Origin: Hyphomicrobiales bacterium
GTDB taxonomy: Bacteria; Pseudomonadota; Alphaproteobacteria; Rhizobiales; Rhizobiaceae
NCBI GenBank assembly: GCA_900471925.1
Contig: UCGV01000001.1
Span: forward strand, 533,648-597,647
Direction: 5' to 3'
DNA length: 64,000 nt
Shown: piece by piece, positions 52,068 to 61,856 of the stretch
How positions within the stretch are numbered: position 1 is the stretch's first letter
How the letters are laid out: each line of letters starts with the position of its first letter
Position numbers and translations under genes: made by a program
The notes under the pieces: model-generated
What the model was told of the DNA's origin: nothing
What the model saw: the letters and a program-made list of their open reading frames with translations, nothing else
The model's database searches: none

Positions 52068-52469
52068 ATGGATATTAAGACCGCAGGCGCACGACCCTCC
52101 ATGAAAGGCCGGGCGGACTATTTCACCGGTTCCGTACGTCTCGATCCGCTTATCGATGCACCGGACCCGGCCCGCGTACAGGCCACGCACGTGACCTTCG
52201 AACCCGGCGCGCGCACGACCTGGCACACGCACCCCTTGGGGCAGACCTTGATCGTAACGTCAGGCAGAGGGCTTGCTCAGACATGGGGCGGGGAAATCAG
52301 GGAAATCCGCGCCGGTGATATCGTCTGGTTCCCGCCAGGCGAGAAGCACTGGCACGGTGCGAGCGCCGAGACGGCCATGAGCCATATCGCCATCCAGGAG
52401 GCGCTGGACGGGAGTGTTGCGGACTGGCTGGAGCAGGTCAGCGACGAACAATATGCCGGCAAGGCCTGA
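52068..52469 (+). CDS. Cupin-domain protein, 133 aa
   Basis: A single-domain cupin with metal-binding motif 1, [19 protein letters not shown], and motif 2, [16 protein letters not shown]. The opening [17 protein letters not shown] matches a widespread family that includes hydroxynitrile-lyase-like and quercetinase-like enzymes. The histidines and Gln/Glu needed for metal are present. It is divergent from an aldo/keto reductase, so a joint role in carbonyl detoxification is possible. Confidence 0.88.
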   Translation: MDIKTAGARPSMKGRADYFTGSVRLDPLIDAPDPARVQATHVTFEPGARTTWHTHPLGQTLIVTSGRGLAQTWGGEIREIRAGDIVWFPPGEKHWHGASAETAMSHIAIQEALDGSVADWLEQVSDEQYAGKA

Positions 52470-52830
52470 GTCGGCGAAGCGCTGCTTTCGTATTTCCGGC
52501 GCGGCTGTGATTCGGGCACCCACGGCGATCAATGGGGGGGCGTTCGCTGCGCTGTCGATGCCGGCGGCCTGTGGAAAAGTCCGGCAACGGCCGAAGCGGC
52601 CGCAAAGACAGGGAAAAGACTTCGCATCGGGCAGGGCGCGCCGGTGCGAGCGATGGAGACGCGTTGTTCAGGCAGGCGATTTCCGAGGCTTTTCGAAACA
52701 ATTTCAGGACTGTCATGGTTTTGTCTCCAAACCTGCTTGACACTAAAAGGCGAACCCCGTAGTTAGCCGCTCATCCGAACGGCCAGCCCGTTTGGAGAGG
52801 GTGCTCAGGCACCGGATTGCTTAAAAGAGT
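52470..52830. other. Intergenic region upstream of tRNA-Asp
   Basis: About 360 GC-rich bases. A minus-strand frame (52743 to 52438) opens MTVLKLFRKASEIA but overlaps the cupin gene and shows no known domain. The promoter of the tRNA genes must lie at the right end; I cannot place it with confidence. Confidence 0.5.
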
Positions 52831-52907
52831 GCGGGTGTAGCTCAGTCGGTTAGAGTGCCGGCCTGTCACGCCGGAGGTCGCGGGTTCGAGCCCCGTCACT
52901 CGCGCCA
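52831..52907 (+). tRNA. tRNA-Asp (anticodon GTC), copy 1
   Basis: 77 nt with encoded CCA. The acceptor stem is GCGGGTG/CACTCGC, anticodon stem-loop CCGGC-CTGTCAC-GCCGG (GTC at 52865-52867), T-loop GGTTCGAGCC. Confidence 0.98.
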
Positions 52908-52980
52908 TTTTAAAGCAGGCGACGAAACGTCGCTGAAGGTCCGGTTTCGTGTTATCCTCACGGTCCGAAAGGTCCAGTGC

Positions 52981-53057
52981 GCGGGTGTAGCTCAGTCGGT
53001 TAGAGTGCCGGCCTGTCACGCCGGAGGTCGCGGGTTCGAGCCCCGTCACTCGCGCCA
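52981..53057 (+). tRNA. tRNA-Asp (anticodon GTC), copy 2
   Basis: Identical over its full 77 nt to copy 1 and placed exactly 150 bases downstream of it. The 73 bases between the copies are not similar to the flanks, so this is a tandem duplication of the tRNA unit rather than of a longer block; the anticodon is at 53015-53017. Confidence 0.98.
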
Positions 53058-53301
53058 TTTCCTTCCAAAAGCCATGCAGTTTCCAATGGTCAGCCATGCG
53101 GCTTTCCGCAACTTGTGCGGATTTGTCGCGACATCGTTGCATCTGCTTGGTAATGTCCATCTCACACTGTTCGAATAGCTTCTGTAAAAGTCTTGCGCCG
53201 GGGCTCTGGCTGCGCTAACCACGGCTTGTTGCAACGCACGTTCGCTTGCCGGGCATTTGCCCAGACGCGCCGCCCGGCGCCGCCCGCAAGCAGGGATGAA
53301 C

Positions 53302-53670
53302 ATGATGACTGAACTGCTCAGTTCCTATATTCCGATCGCTATTTTCATCGGCATCGCGCTCGTTATCGGCCTGGCGCTTCTCATTGCGCCGTTTGCCGTT
53401 GCCTTCAAGGCGCCCGATTCGGAAAAGCTTTCGGCTTACGAATGCGGATTCAACGCATTCGACGACGCTCGTATGAAGTTCGACATCCGCTTCTACCTCG
53501 TGTCGATTCTCTTCATCATCTTCGACCTCGAAGTCGCCTTCCTCTTCCCGTGGGCCGTTTCCTTCGGCGCAATCGGCTGGTTCGGCTTCTGGTCCATGAT
53601 GGTCTTCCTGCTCGTGCTGACCATCGGCTTTATCTATGAATGGAAGAAGGGAGCCCTGGAATGGGAGTAG
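53302..53670 (+). CDS. nuoA: NADH-quinone oxidoreductase subunit A
   Basis: 122 residues with three membrane helices and the conserved [21 protein letters not shown] and [12 protein letters not shown] loops. ATG 53302 fits the AGGG site 6 bases upstream; ATG 53296 and 53305 are also in frame. It is the first gene of the operon; the 244-base gap behind tRNA-Asp should contain the promoter. Its end overlaps nuoB by 10 bases. Confidence 0.97.
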   Translation: MMTELLSSYIPIAIFIGIALVIGLALLIAPFAVAFKAPDSEKLSAYECGFNAFDDARMKFDIRFYLVSILFIIFDLEVAFLFPWAVSFGAIGWFGFWSMMVFLLVLTIGFIYEWKKGALEWE

Positions 53671-54245
53671 CCCCCGCTGGCAATCAGACGCTCGTAGCGC
53701 AGCAGCCGAAGGGGATCATCGATCCCTCGACCGGCAAGCCGATCGGCAGCAACGACGCGTTCTTCGGTGAGATCAACAACGAACTCGCCGACAAGGGTTT
53801 CCTCGTCACCTCGACCGATGAGTTGATCAACTGGGCTCGTACGGGCTCGCTGATGTGGATGACCTTCGGTCTCGCATGCTGCGCCGTCGAGATGATGCAG
53901 CTCTCCATGCCGCGCTACGACGTCGAGCGTTTCGGTTTTGCGCCCCGCGCCTCGCCGCGCCAGTCGGACGTCATGATCGTTGCCGGCACGCTGACCAACA
54001 AGATGGCCCCCGCGCTCCGCAAGGTCTATGACCAGATGCCCGAGCCGCGTTACGTCATCTCGATGGGCTCGTGCGCCAACGGTGGCGGCTACTATCACTA
54101 TTCCTATTCGGTGGTTCGTGGTTGCGACCGCGTTGTGCCGATCGATATCTACGTGCCGGGCTGTCCCCCCACGGCCGAGGCGCTGCTTTACGGCGTGCTT
54201 CTGCTGCAGAAGAAGATCCGCCGCACCGGCACGATCGAACGCTAA
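53661..54245 (+). CDS. nuoB: NADH-quinone oxidoreductase subunit B
   Basis: 194 residues from ATG 53661, with AAGGGAG upstream. It carries the N2 cluster ligands Cys73, Cys74, Cys138 and Cys168 ([22 protein letters not shown]). It passes electrons to quinone with NuoD. The start overlaps nuoA. Confidence 0.98.
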   Translation: MGVAPAGNQTLVAQQPKGIIDPSTGKPIGSNDAFFGEINNELADKGFLVTSTDELINWARTGSLMWMTFGLACCAVEMMQLSMPRYDVERFGFAPRASPRQSDVMIVAGTLTNKMAPALRKVYDQMPEPRYVISMGSCANGGGYYHYSYSVVRGCDRVVPIDIYVPGCPPTAEALLYGVLLLQKKIRRTGTIER

Positions 54246-54263
54246 GGGCAAGGACAGGAAATT

Positions 54264-54866
54264 ATGAGCGAAGCCCTCACTGAGCTTTCGTCGTACCTTT
54301 CGGAGGCGCGCGCCAATCTGATTGCTGCCTCGCAGCTCAAATTTGGCGAACTGACGCTGACGACGACCGGCGACAATCTGATTCCGCTGCTGACCTTCCT
54401 GCGTGATGACGCTAAATGCGGCTTCATCAACATGATTGACATTTGCGGTGTCGACTGGCCGCAGCGCGAACTGCGTTTCGACGTCGTCTATCACCTGCTG
54501 TCTCCGAAGCAGAACCTGCGTATCCGCGTCAAGGTGGCTACCGACGAAGACACTCCGGTTCCGTCGGCCTGTGCCGTCTATCCGGGCGCCGACTGGTTCG
54601 AGCGCGAGACCTGGGACATGTACGGCGTGCTCTTCACTGGCCATCCGGACCTGCGCCGCATTCTGACCGACTATGGTTTTGAAGGTCATCCGCTGCGCAA
54701 GGACTTCCCGACGACCGGTTTCGTCGAAGTGCGCTACGACGATGCGGCAAAGCGCGTCGTTTACGAGCCTGTCGAGCTGAAGCAGGAATTCCGTAATTTC
54801 GATTTCTTGTCTCCCTGGGAAGGTACGGAATACGTGCTGCCGGGCGACGAAAAGGCGAAGCAGTAA
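54264..54866 (+). CDS. nuoC: NADH-quinone oxidoreductase subunit C
   Basis: 200 residues. The 30-kDa subunit signature is [22 protein letters not shown] and the end is [19 protein letters not shown]. It is a separate protein here, not fused to NuoD as in Escherichia coli. Cytoplasmic arm of complex I. Confidence 0.98.
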   Translation: MSEALTELSSYLSEARANLIAASQLKFGELTLTTTGDNLIPLLTFLRDDAKCGFINMIDICGVDWPQRELRFDVVYHLLSPKQNLRIRVKVATDEDTPVPSACAVYPGADWFERETWDMYGVLFTGHPDLRRILTDYGFEGHPLRKDFPTTGFVEVRYDDAAKRVVYEPVELKQEFRNFDFLSPWEGTEYVLPGDEKAKQ

Positions 54867-54932
54867 GTTTGAGGCGTGTGGCGGGCCGAAGCCCGTCGTT
54901 CACTGACTACCTGAAAAAGCGAGCCCATCGCC

Positions 54933-56123
54933 ATGACCGAACATAACGTCCGTAACTTCAACATCAATTTCGGGCCGCAGCATCCGGCAGCGCACGGCGT
55001 TCTGCGTCTTGTGCTGGAGCTTGACGGCGAAATCGTGGAGCGCGTCGATCCGCATATCGGCCTGCTGCACCGCGGTACCGAAAAGCTGATCGAGACCAAG
55101 ACCTATCTGCAGGCCGTTCCCTATTTCGATCGCCTCGACTACGTGGCGCCGATGAACCAGGAACATGCCTATGCGCTGGCGGTCGAAAAGCTGCTGGACA
55201 TCCAGATCCCGATTCGCGGCCAGCTGATTCGCGTTCTCTATTCGGAAATCGGCCGTATCCTGTCGCATCTTCTGAACGTCACGACGCAGGCCATGGACGT
55301 CGGTGCGCTGACGCCGCCGCTCTGGGGCTTCGAAGAGCGCGAAAAGCTGATGGTATTCTATGAGCGCGCCAGTGGCTCCCGCATGCATGCCGCCTACTTC
55401 CGTCCGGGCGGTGTCCATCAGGATCTGCCGGAAGAGCTCGTACAGGACATCGGCAAGTGGTGCGACCAGTTTCCCGGCAAGCTCGACGATATCGACGACC
55501 TTCTGACCGGCAACCGCATCTTCAAGCAGCGTAACGTCGATATCGGCGTCGTTTCACTGGAAGATTGCTGGGCCTGGGGCTTCTCGGGCGTCATGGTACG
55601 CGGTTCGGGTGCTGCCTGGGATCTGCGTCGTTCGCAGCCCTACGAATGCTATTCGGATCTCGAATTCGATATTCCGATCGGCAAGAATGGCGACTGCTAC
55701 GATCGTTACCTGATCCGCATGATTGAAATGCGCGAATCGGTGAAGATCATGAAGCAGTGCGTCAATCGCCTGCTCGGCGACGCCAAGACCGGACCGTATT
55801 CCTCGATCGACGGCAAGGTCGTTCCGCCGAAGCGTGGCGAGATGAAGCGTTCGATGGAAGGGCTCATTCACCACTTCAAGCTCTACACTGAAGGCTATCA
55901 CGTTCCGGCCGGCGAAGTTTACGCCGCTGTCGAAGCGCCGAAGGGTGAGTTTGGCGTCTATGTCGTGTCTGACGGCACGAACAAGCCCTACCGCTGCAAG
56001 ATCCGCGCTCCGGGTTACGCGCATCTGCAGGCGATGGATTTCATGTGCCGTGGCCACCAGCTTGCCGACGTCGCAGCCGTTCTCGGTTCGCTCGACATCG
56101 TCTTCGGCGAGGTAGACCGCTGA
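54933..56123 (+). CDS. nuoD: NADH-quinone oxidoreductase subunit D
   Basis: 396 residues, the 49-kDa subunit. [20 protein letters not shown] opens it, and [12 protein letters not shown] and [18 protein letters not shown] form the quinone pocket. Its C-terminus ends in the VFGEVDR typical of this family. The stop TGA shares its A with the ATG of the next small gene. Confidence 0.98.
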   Translation: MTEHNVRNFNINFGPQHPAAHGVLRLVLELDGEIVERVDPHIGLLHRGTEKLIETKTYLQAVPYFDRLDYVAPMNQEHAYALAVEKLLDIQIPIRGQLIRVLYSEIGRILSHLLNVTTQAMDVGALTPPLWGFEEREKLMVFYERASGSRMHAAYFRPGGVHQDLPEELVQDIGKWCDQFPGKLDDIDDLLTGNRIFKQRNVDIGVVSLEDCWAWGFSGVMVRGSGAAWDLRRSQPYECYSDLEFDIPIGKNGDCYDRYLIRMIEMRESVKIMKQCVNRLLGDAKTGPYSSIDGKVVPPKRGEMKRSMEGLIHHFKLYTEGYHVPAGEVYAAVEAPKGEFGVYVVSDGTNKPYRCKIRAPGYAHLQAMDFMCRGHQLADVAAVLGSLDIVFGEVDR

Positions 56124-56395
56124 TGCAGGCTCTGCTGCTCGCAGTTGCACTTCTTCTTTCGGCATCCGCTGCTTTTGCGCAGGATGCCGGAAAGCTCGGC
56201 ACGCCGCTGGGTCATGAGGAAGCGCAGCAGCCGGCAGAGCAATCGTCCATGGGCGAGCTTTTGTCCAAGGGCTATCAAATCAAGGCCGCCGTGCCGAACG
56301 GCGGCAAGTTCGTGGTATTTATGCAAAAAGACCAGTCGGCCTATGCCTGTGAAATGCAGTCTTTGACTGCTTCGCGGTGTGGAACGCTAAACTGA
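56123..56395 (+). CDS. Small exported protein within the nuo operon
   Basis: 90 residues from ATG 56123, overlapping the nuoD stop by one base (TGATG), so it is translationally coupled. A signal peptide ([19 protein letters not shown]) gives a 71-residue periplasmic product with GELLSKGYQIKAAVPNGGKF and a Cys pair (YACEMQSLTASRCG). It is not a known complex I subunit. Similar small proteins occupy this slot in other rhizobia (from memory), hinting at an assembly or regulatory role. Function unknown. Confidence 0.75.
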   Translation: MQALLLAVALLLSASAAFAQDAGKLGTPLGHEEAQQPAEQSSMGELLSKGYQIKAAVPNGGKFVVFMQKDQSAYACEMQSLTASRCGTLN

Positions 56396-56411
56396 CAAGG
56401 CGTGAGGAAGA

Positions 56412-57557
56412 ATGTCCGTTCGTCGATTAGCAGAAGATCAATTCCAGCCGGCCGCATTCGCTTTCAGCGATGACAACGCGGTCTGGGCGGAAAAGACGAT
56501 TCAGAAATATCCCGCAGGCCGTCAGCAATCAGCGGTCATTCCGCTGTTGATGCGTGCGCAGGAACAGGATGGCTGGGTCACCCGCCCGGCGATCGAAAAG
56601 ATCGCCGACATGCTGGACATGGCCTATATCCGTGTTCTCGAAGTCGCGACCTTCTACACCCAGTTCCAGCTGCATCCGGTCGGCACCCGCGCTCACGTGC
56701 AGGTGTGCGGTACCACGCCGTGCATGCTGCGTGGCTCGGAAAAGCTGATGGGTGTCTGCCGCAGCAAGATCCACCAGCATCCGTTCGAGCGCAATGCCGA
56801 AGGCACGCTGTCCTGGGAAGAGGTCGAATGTCTCGGGGCCTGCGTCAACGCCCCGATGATCATGATCGGCAAGGATACCTATGAGGATCTGACGGCTGAG
56901 CGTCTGGAAGAGATCATCGATACTTTTGCTGCCGGCAACGGTGCGAGTGTCAAGGTCGGCCCGCAGATCGACCGTCATCTGTCCTCGCCCGAGGGTGGTC
57001 CGACGAGCCTGCTGGACGATGTCGGCGCGACCCGCACCTGGGTCGACGAGGCACCGGCAACGGCTCAGGTCGATGCCGCGCCTGTCCCGCCCTCGGAAGC
57101 TGCCCGTCCGAAGAGCACTGATGCAGAGACCAACGCTGCGCTGAAGACCCCGGCAACTGCGCCGGTTGCATCGGCCACGAATGCTAAGGCTGCCGAAGTT
57201 CAGCCGCTGTCGGGCACTGCCGCTTCCGAACCGGCGCCGAAAGCTGCGGCTGAAGCCGTTGCAAAGCCCTCGTTGACCGACAAGAATCGCCCGGCCGGCA
57301 TCGAAAAGCCTGCCGCTCCTGATGATCTCAAGATGATTTCCGGCGTCGGCCCGAAGATCGAAGCAACGCTGAATGAGATCGGCATTTTCACTTTCGCGCA
57401 GATCGCGGGCTGGAAGAAGGCCGAGCGCGAATGGGTCGATGGTTTCCTGAATTTCCGCGGCCGCATCGAGCGTGACGATTGGGTCAAGCAGGCCAAGGCG
57501 CTCGCCAAGGGCGGCGAAGCGGAATATATCAAGGTCTTCGGCAAGAAGCCGCGGTAA
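56412..57557 (+). CDS. nuoE: NADH-quinone oxidoreductase subunit E with C-terminal extension
   Basis: 381 residues, more than twice the usual 165-175 for NuoE. Residues 1-180 are the thioredoxin-like 24-kDa subunit with N1a ligands Cys99, Cys104, Cys140 and Cys144 (CGTTPC; CLGAC). A disordered Ala/Pro/Lys-rich linker covers about 200-300. Residues 304-381 form a helix-hairpin-helix-like domain ([20 protein letters not shown] ... [15 protein letters not shown]). The extension is paralogous to the separate protein at 58879. Its role in the complex is unknown; such tails occur on several alphaproteobacterial proteins. Confidence 0.95.
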   Translation: MSVRRLAEDQFQPAAFAFSDDNAVWAEKTIQKYPAGRQQSAVIPLLMRAQEQDGWVTRPAIEKIADMLDMAYIRVLEVATFYTQFQLHPVGTRAHVQVCGTTPCMLRGSEKLMGVCRSKIHQHPFERNAEGTLSWEEVECLGACVNAPMIMIGKDTYEDLTAERLEEIIDTFAAGNGASVKVGPQIDRHLSSPEGGPTSLLDDVGATRTWVDEAPATAQVDAAPVPPSEAARPKSTDAETNAALKTPATAPVASATNAKAAEVQPLSGTAASEPAPKAAAEAVAKPSLTDKNRPAGIEKPAAPDDLKMISGVGPKIEATLNEIGIFTFAQIAGWKKAEREWVDGFLNFRGRIERDDWVKQAKALAKGGEAEYIKVFGKKPR

Positions 57558-57569
57558 GAGGTGTGAGAC

Positions 57570-58874
57570 ATGCTACAAGATAAAGACCGCATCTTTACCA
57601 ACATCTACGGCCTGAAGGACAAGTCTCTGAAGGGTGCGATGAGCCGCGGCCACTGGGATGGCACCAAGCAGATCCTCGAAAAGGGCCGCGACTGGATCAT
57701 TGACGAGATGAAGGCTTCCGGCCTTCGCGGTCGTGGTGGCGCAGGCTTCCCGACGGGTCTCAAGTGGTCGTTCATGCCGAAGCAGAGCGATGGCCGCCCG
57801 CATTACCTCGTCGTCAACGCTGACGAATCGGAGCCTGGCACCTGCAAGGACCGCGACATCATGCGCAACGATCCGCATACGCTGATCGAAGGCTGCGTGG
57901 TTGCGAGCTTCGCCATGGGTGCCAACGCTGCCTATATCTATGTACGCGGCGAATATATCCGCGAGCGCGAGGCCCTGCAGGCCGCGATCGACGAATGCTA
58001 TGACGCCGGTCTTCTCGGCAAGAACAACAAGCTCGGCTGGGATATGGACATCTATGTCCATCACGGCGCCGGCGCTTACATCTGTGGCGAAGAAACCGCC
58101 CTGCTCGAAAGCCTCGAGGGCAAGAAGGGCCAGCCGCGCCTGAAGCCGCCGTTCCCGGCCAACATGGGTCTCTATGGCTGCCCGACAACGGTCAACAACG
58201 TCGAATCGATCGCCGTTGCCCCGACCATCCTGCGCCGTGGCGCCGGCTGGTTCTCGGCGATTGGCCGTCCGAACAATGTCGGCACCAAGCTCTTCATGCT
58301 TTCCGGTCACGTCAACAAGCCGTGCACGGTCGAAGAGAGCATGGGCATCACCTTCCGTGAACTGGTCGACAAGCATGCCGGCGGTATCCGCGGCGGCTGG
58401 GACAACCTGCTTGCCGTTATTCCCGGTGGTGCATCGTGCCCGATCGTTCCGGCAAAGGACATCATCGACTGCCCGATGGACTTCGACGGCCTGCGTGCTG
58501 TCGGCTCTTCCTTCGGTACGGCCGCCTCGATCGTCATGGACAAGTCCACCGACGTCATCAAGGCGATTGCCCGTATCTCGGCCTTCTTCAAGCACGAAAG
58601 CTGCGGCCAGTGCACGCCCTGCCGCGAAGGCACGGGCTGGATGTGGCGCGTGATGGAACGCATGGCGCGCGGCAACGCGCAGAAGCGCGAAATCGACATG
58701 CTGTTCCAGGTCACCAAGCAGATCGAAGGTCACACCATCTGCGCGCTCGGCGATGCAGCCGCATGGCCGGTGCAGGGTCTGATCCGTAACTTCCGTCCGG
58801 AAATTGAAGCCCGAATCGACCAGTACACGGCCAACGCGCTCGATCACGGTGCGGTTCTGGAAGCAGCCGAGTAA
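57570..58874 (+). CDS. nuoF: NADH-quinone oxidoreductase subunit F
   Basis: 434 residues. The FMN/NADH site is [16 protein letters not shown] (about 51-66) and [11 protein letters not shown]; the N3 cluster ligands are Cys345, Cys348, Cys351 and Cys391 ([24 protein letters not shown]). It is the NADH-oxidising subunit of the peripheral arm. Confidence 0.98.
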   Translation: MLQDKDRIFTNIYGLKDKSLKGAMSRGHWDGTKQILEKGRDWIIDEMKASGLRGRGGAGFPTGLKWSFMPKQSDGRPHYLVVNADESEPGTCKDRDIMRNDPHTLIEGCVVASFAMGANAAYIYVRGEYIREREALQAAIDECYDAGLLGKNNKLGWDMDIYVHHGAGAYICGEETALLESLEGKKGQPRLKPPFPANMGLYGCPTTVNNVESIAVAPTILRRGAGWFSAIGRPNNVGTKLFMLSGHVNKPCTVEESMGITFRELVDKHAGGIRGGWDNLLAVIPGGASCPIVPAKDIIDCPMDFDGLRAVGSSFGTAASIVMDKSTDVIKAIARISAFFKHESCGQCTPCREGTGWMWRVMERMARGNAQKREIDMLFQVTKQIEGHTICALGDAAAWPVQGLIRNFRPEIEARIDQYTANALDHGAVLEAAE

Positions 58875-58878
58875 GCAC

Positions 58879-59538
58879 ATGACAACCAAGGCATCCGACA
58901 ACAAGGCGAAGGAAGGGGCGGTCGATTTTGCGGCCGACTTCGGCCGTCTTGCTGCCGGTATGCTGGAAAATGCGCGCTCCATGCCCGTCCATCCCCTGAT
59001 GGCCCATCCGGCTGCGGCTTTTGCCGCTGCGACTGCGATCGGCTTCGGCATCTCGACGCAGATGGCAGGCGTCTTTTTCGGCGCGCTGCAGGGTGCGTTC
59101 GAGACGGCGAACAAGGCTGCAGCTGCGCTCGATGAAACGCCGCCGGATGAGACGACGCCGGAGATGGACATTCGTCCCGAGAACATTCGCAAGCCTGCCG
59201 AAAAGACCGAACCGGCTCTCAACGCGGTAAAGCCCAAGCTGACTGTGGTTTCGGCCAAGGCGCCCTCGAAGGACGTTGCCAAGCCCGTGTCTGCCAAGGC
59301 CAAGCCCGCCGCAAGGTCCAGGAAGGTTGACGACCTGAAACTGATCGCCGGCATCGGCCCGAAGCTGGAACAGGTGCTGAACGAAAAGGGCATCCGTACC
59401 TTCGCCGATATCGCGGCGTGGAGCGACCAGGATATTGTGAGCCTGGATGCTGAACTCGGTTTCGAGGGGCGCATCCTGCGCGACGACTGGGTCGGTCAGG
59501 CCAAGGTGCTGGCGACGCGAGGCCGCAGGAAGAAGTAG
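58879..59538 (+). CDS. Helix-hairpin-helix-like protein in the nuo operon, paralogue of the NuoE tail
   Basis: 219 residues beginning 4 bases after nuoF. The N-terminal 75 residues hold a moderately hydrophobic helical stretch (MAHPAAAFAAATAIGFGIST) that may touch the membrane; a Lys/Pro/Ala-rich linker follows; residues 151-219 form a domain (DDLKLIAGIGPKLEQVLNEK ... RILRDDWVGQAKVLA) similar to the last 78 residues of NuoE. Not a standard complex I subunit. Position suggests a link to the NADH-binding module; function unproven. Confidence 0.8.
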   Translation: MTTKASDNKAKEGAVDFAADFGRLAAGMLENARSMPVHPLMAHPAAAFAAATAIGFGISTQMAGVFFGALQGAFETANKAAAALDETPPDETTPEMDIRPENIRKPAEKTEPALNAVKPKLTVVSAKAPSKDVAKPVSAKAKPAARSRKVDDLKLIAGIGPKLEQVLNEKGIRTFADIAAWSDQDIVSLDAELGFEGRILRDDWVGQAKVLATRGRRKK

Positions 59539-59762
59539 ATTTCCGGCCGATGCGATGGCCGGAGGAGTGGCGGACCGATCGACGGGGCAGGGGGCTCCGG
59601 GTCGCAATGCCAATGGCAGGTTCCGGGTCTTGGAACCGGCGAAAGAGAATTTGGGCAATACCGGCGCCAGGACAGACAAAATGTCTGCCTTGGCAATATG
59701 GATGTTGCAAAAATAGGTTTGTTTGCCGGTACCCGGCGAATGGGAAACAGGACTGAGTGACG
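59539..59762. other. Longest gap in the nuo operon, with an inverted repeat
   Basis: 224 bases before nuoG. TCCGGCC-GATGCGAT-GGCCGGA lies at 59542-59563, and AGACA-AAA-TGTCT follows near 59675. A 53-codon frame from ATG 59555 has no ribosome site. The hairpin may stabilise or attenuate mRNA between nuoF and nuoG. Confidence 0.55.
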
Positions 59763-61844
59763 ATGGCAAAACTGAAGATTGACGGTAACGAGATCGAAGT
59801 TCCGGATCATTACACGCTGATTCAGGCGTGCGAAGAGGCCGGTGCTGAAGTTCCGCGCTTCTGCTTCCATGAGCGTCTGTCGGTTGCCGGCAATTGCCGC
59901 ATGTGCCTCGTCGAGGTCAAAGGCGGTCCGCCGAAGCCGCAGGCTTCCTGCGCCATGGGCGTGCGCGACATCCGCGGCGGCCCGAATGGCGAACTGCCCG
60001 AAGTTTTCACCAATACGCCGATGGTCAAGAAGGCCCGCGAAGGCGTGATGGAATTCCTGCTGATCAACCATCCGCTCGATTGCCCGATCTGCGACCAGGG
60101 TGGCGAATGCGACCTGCAGGACCAGGCCATGGCCTTCGGTATCGACACCTCGCGCTATCAGGAAGACAAGCGCGCCGTTGAAGACAAGTACATTGGGCCG
60201 CTCGTCAAGACGGTGATGAATCGCTGCATTCACTGCACGCGCTGCGTCCGTTTCACGACCGAGGTGGCCGGTATCTCCGAACTCGGCCTGATCGGTCGCG
60301 GCGAAGATGCCGAAATCACCACCTATCTCGAACAGGCCATGACCTCCGAGCTGCAGGGCAACGTCGTTGACCTCTGCCCGGTCGGCGCGCTCACCTCCAA
60401 GCCCTTCGCCTTCACGGCCCGTCCGTGGGAACTGAACAAGACCGAATCGATCGACGTCATGGACGCCGTCGGCTCCGCGATCCGCGTCGATACGCGCGGC
60501 CGCGAAGTCATGCGCATCCTGCCGCGCGTCAACGACGCGGTGAATGAAGAGTGGATCTCCGACAAGACCCGTCATGTCTGGGACGGCCTGAAGACGCAGC
60601 GTCTCGATCGCCCCTACGTCCGCAAGGATGGTCGTCTGCAGCCCGCGAGCTGGGGTGAAGCTTTCGGCGCCATCAAGGCTGCCGTCGCGGCAACATCTGC
60701 CGACAAGATCGGTGCGATCGCCGGCGATCTGGCCTCGGTAGAAGAAATGTACGCGCTCTCCGAACTGGTAAGGTCGCTCGGCTCCGAGAACCTCGACTGT
60801 CGCCAGGATGGGACGGCACTTGATCCGTCGCTCGGCCGTGCAAGCTACCTCTTCAACCCGACCATTGCTGGCATCGAACAGGCTGACGCGCTGCTGATCA
60901 TCGGCGCTAACCCGCGCTTCGAGGCAGCCATCCTCAACGCCCGCATTCGCAAGCGCTTCCGTCGCGGCGGTTTCCCGATCGGCGTGATCGGCGAAGGCGG
61001 CGAGATGCGCTACAAGTATGATTATCTCGGCGCTGGCCCTGATACGCTGAAGGACATTGTCGATGGCGGCCATGCCTTCGCCGAAGTCCTTTCCAAGGCT
61101 TCCAAGCCGATGATCATCATCGGTCAGGGCGCTCTGACCCGCACGGATGGCGCTGGCGTGCTCGCAACGGCTGCCAAGCTCGCCGTCAATGTCGGCGCAA
61201 TTGCTGAAGGCTGGAACGGTTTCGCCGTGCTCCATACCGCGGCGTCCCGCGTTGGCGGCCTCGACCTCGGCTTCGTTCCGGGCGCCAAGGGCGTTGACGC
61301 TGCCGAAATGCTGAAGGCTATGGACGTGCTCTTCCTTCTCGGCGCTGACGAGTTTGAAGCTTCGGCCAAGACGGCAAAGTTCGCAGTCTATATCGGCTCG
61401 CATGGCGATAACGGCGCACATGGCGCCGACGTCATCCTGCCGGCTGCCGCCTATACCGAAAAGTCTGGCACCTGGGTCAACACCGAAGGCCGCGTGCAGA
61501 TAGGCAACCGTGCCGGTTTCGCACCGGGCGACGCCCGCGAAGACTGGGCCATCATCCGCGCCCTTTCCGACGTGCTCGGCAAGAAGCTTCCCTTTGATTC
61601 TCTCGGCGAATTGCGTGGCAAACTCTACGCGGCATTCCCGCATTTCGCGGCCGTAGACGAGATCGCCGAAGGCGACAGCGCTCAAATTGCCGCACTGGCG
61701 AAAAAAGCCGGTAAGATGAACAAATCCGGGTTTGCGTCGCCGGTCAAAGACTTCTATTTGACGAACCCGATAGCGCGTGCCTCGGCTGTCATGGCCGAGT
61801 GCTCGGCATTGGCCCGCAACAATTTCAAAGTCGCGGCAGAGTAA
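59763..61844 (+). CDS. nuoG: NADH-quinone oxidoreductase subunit G
   Basis: 693 residues from ATG 59763 (a GTG at 59757 is also open). The [2Fe-2S] N1b ligands are Cys34, Cys45, Cys48 and Cys63 (PRFCFHERLS; NCRMC). Next come the His/Cys N4 site and CIHCTRCVRF for N5, then a molybdopterin-enzyme-like domain. It is the 75-kDa subunit of complex I. RBS AGGA lies upstream. Confidence 0.97.
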   Translation: MAKLKIDGNEIEVPDHYTLIQACEEAGAEVPRFCFHERLSVAGNCRMCLVEVKGGPPKPQASCAMGVRDIRGGPNGELPEVFTNTPMVKKAREGVMEFLLINHPLDCPICDQGGECDLQDQAMAFGIDTSRYQEDKRAVEDKYIGPLVKTVMNRCIHCTRCVRFTTEVAGISELGLIGRGEDAEITTYLEQAMTSELQGNVVDLCPVGALTSKPFAFTARPWELNKTESIDVMDAVGSAIRVDTRGREVMRILPRVNDAVNEEWISDKTRHVWDGLKTQRLDRPYVRKDGRLQPASWGEAFGAIKAAVAATSADKIGAIAGDLASVEEMYALSELVRSLGSENLDCRQDGTALDPSLGRASYLFNPTIAGIEQADALLIIGANPRFEAAILNARIRKRFRRGGFPIGVIGEGGEMRYKYDYLGAGPDTLKDIVDGGHAFAEVLSKASKPMIIIGQGALTRTDGAGVLATAAKLAVNVGAIAEGWNGFAVLHTAASRVGGLDLGFVPGAKGVDAAEMLKAMDVLFLLGADEFEASAKTAKFAVYIGSHGDNGAHGADVILPAAAYTEKSGTWVNTEGRVQIGNRAGFAPGDAREDWAIIRALSDVLGKKLPFDSLGELRGKLYAAFPHFAAVDEIAEGDSAQIAALAKKAGKMNKSGFASPVKDFYLTNPIARASAVMAECSALARNNFKVAAE

Positions 61845-61856
61845 GGGCAGGGACTC

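Noticed and set aside
52438..52743. A minus-strand frame opening MTVLKLFRKASEIACLNNAS.
   Set aside because: It overlaps the cupin gene, has Arg/Pro-rich translation typical of noncoding GC-rich DNA and no known domain.
52771..53178. Several open frames of 85-129 codons over the tRNA-Asp genes with repeated translated segments.
   Set aside because: The repeated peptide is the two identical tRNA genes read as protein.
57573..59474. A 633-codon minus-strand frame opposite nuoF and the HhH-like protein gene.
   Set aside because: Antisense shadow of two well-supported genes, with low-complexity Ser/Arg-rich translation.
59555..59716. A 53-codon plus-strand frame in the nuoF-nuoG gap.
   Set aside because: No ribosome site and unremarkable composition; reported only as part of the gap.
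59496..61685. A 729-codon open frame on the minus strand opposite nuoG.
   Set aside because: It lies wholly over nuoG, whose product is clear. Long antisense frames are expected opposite GC-rich genes and it has no known domain.
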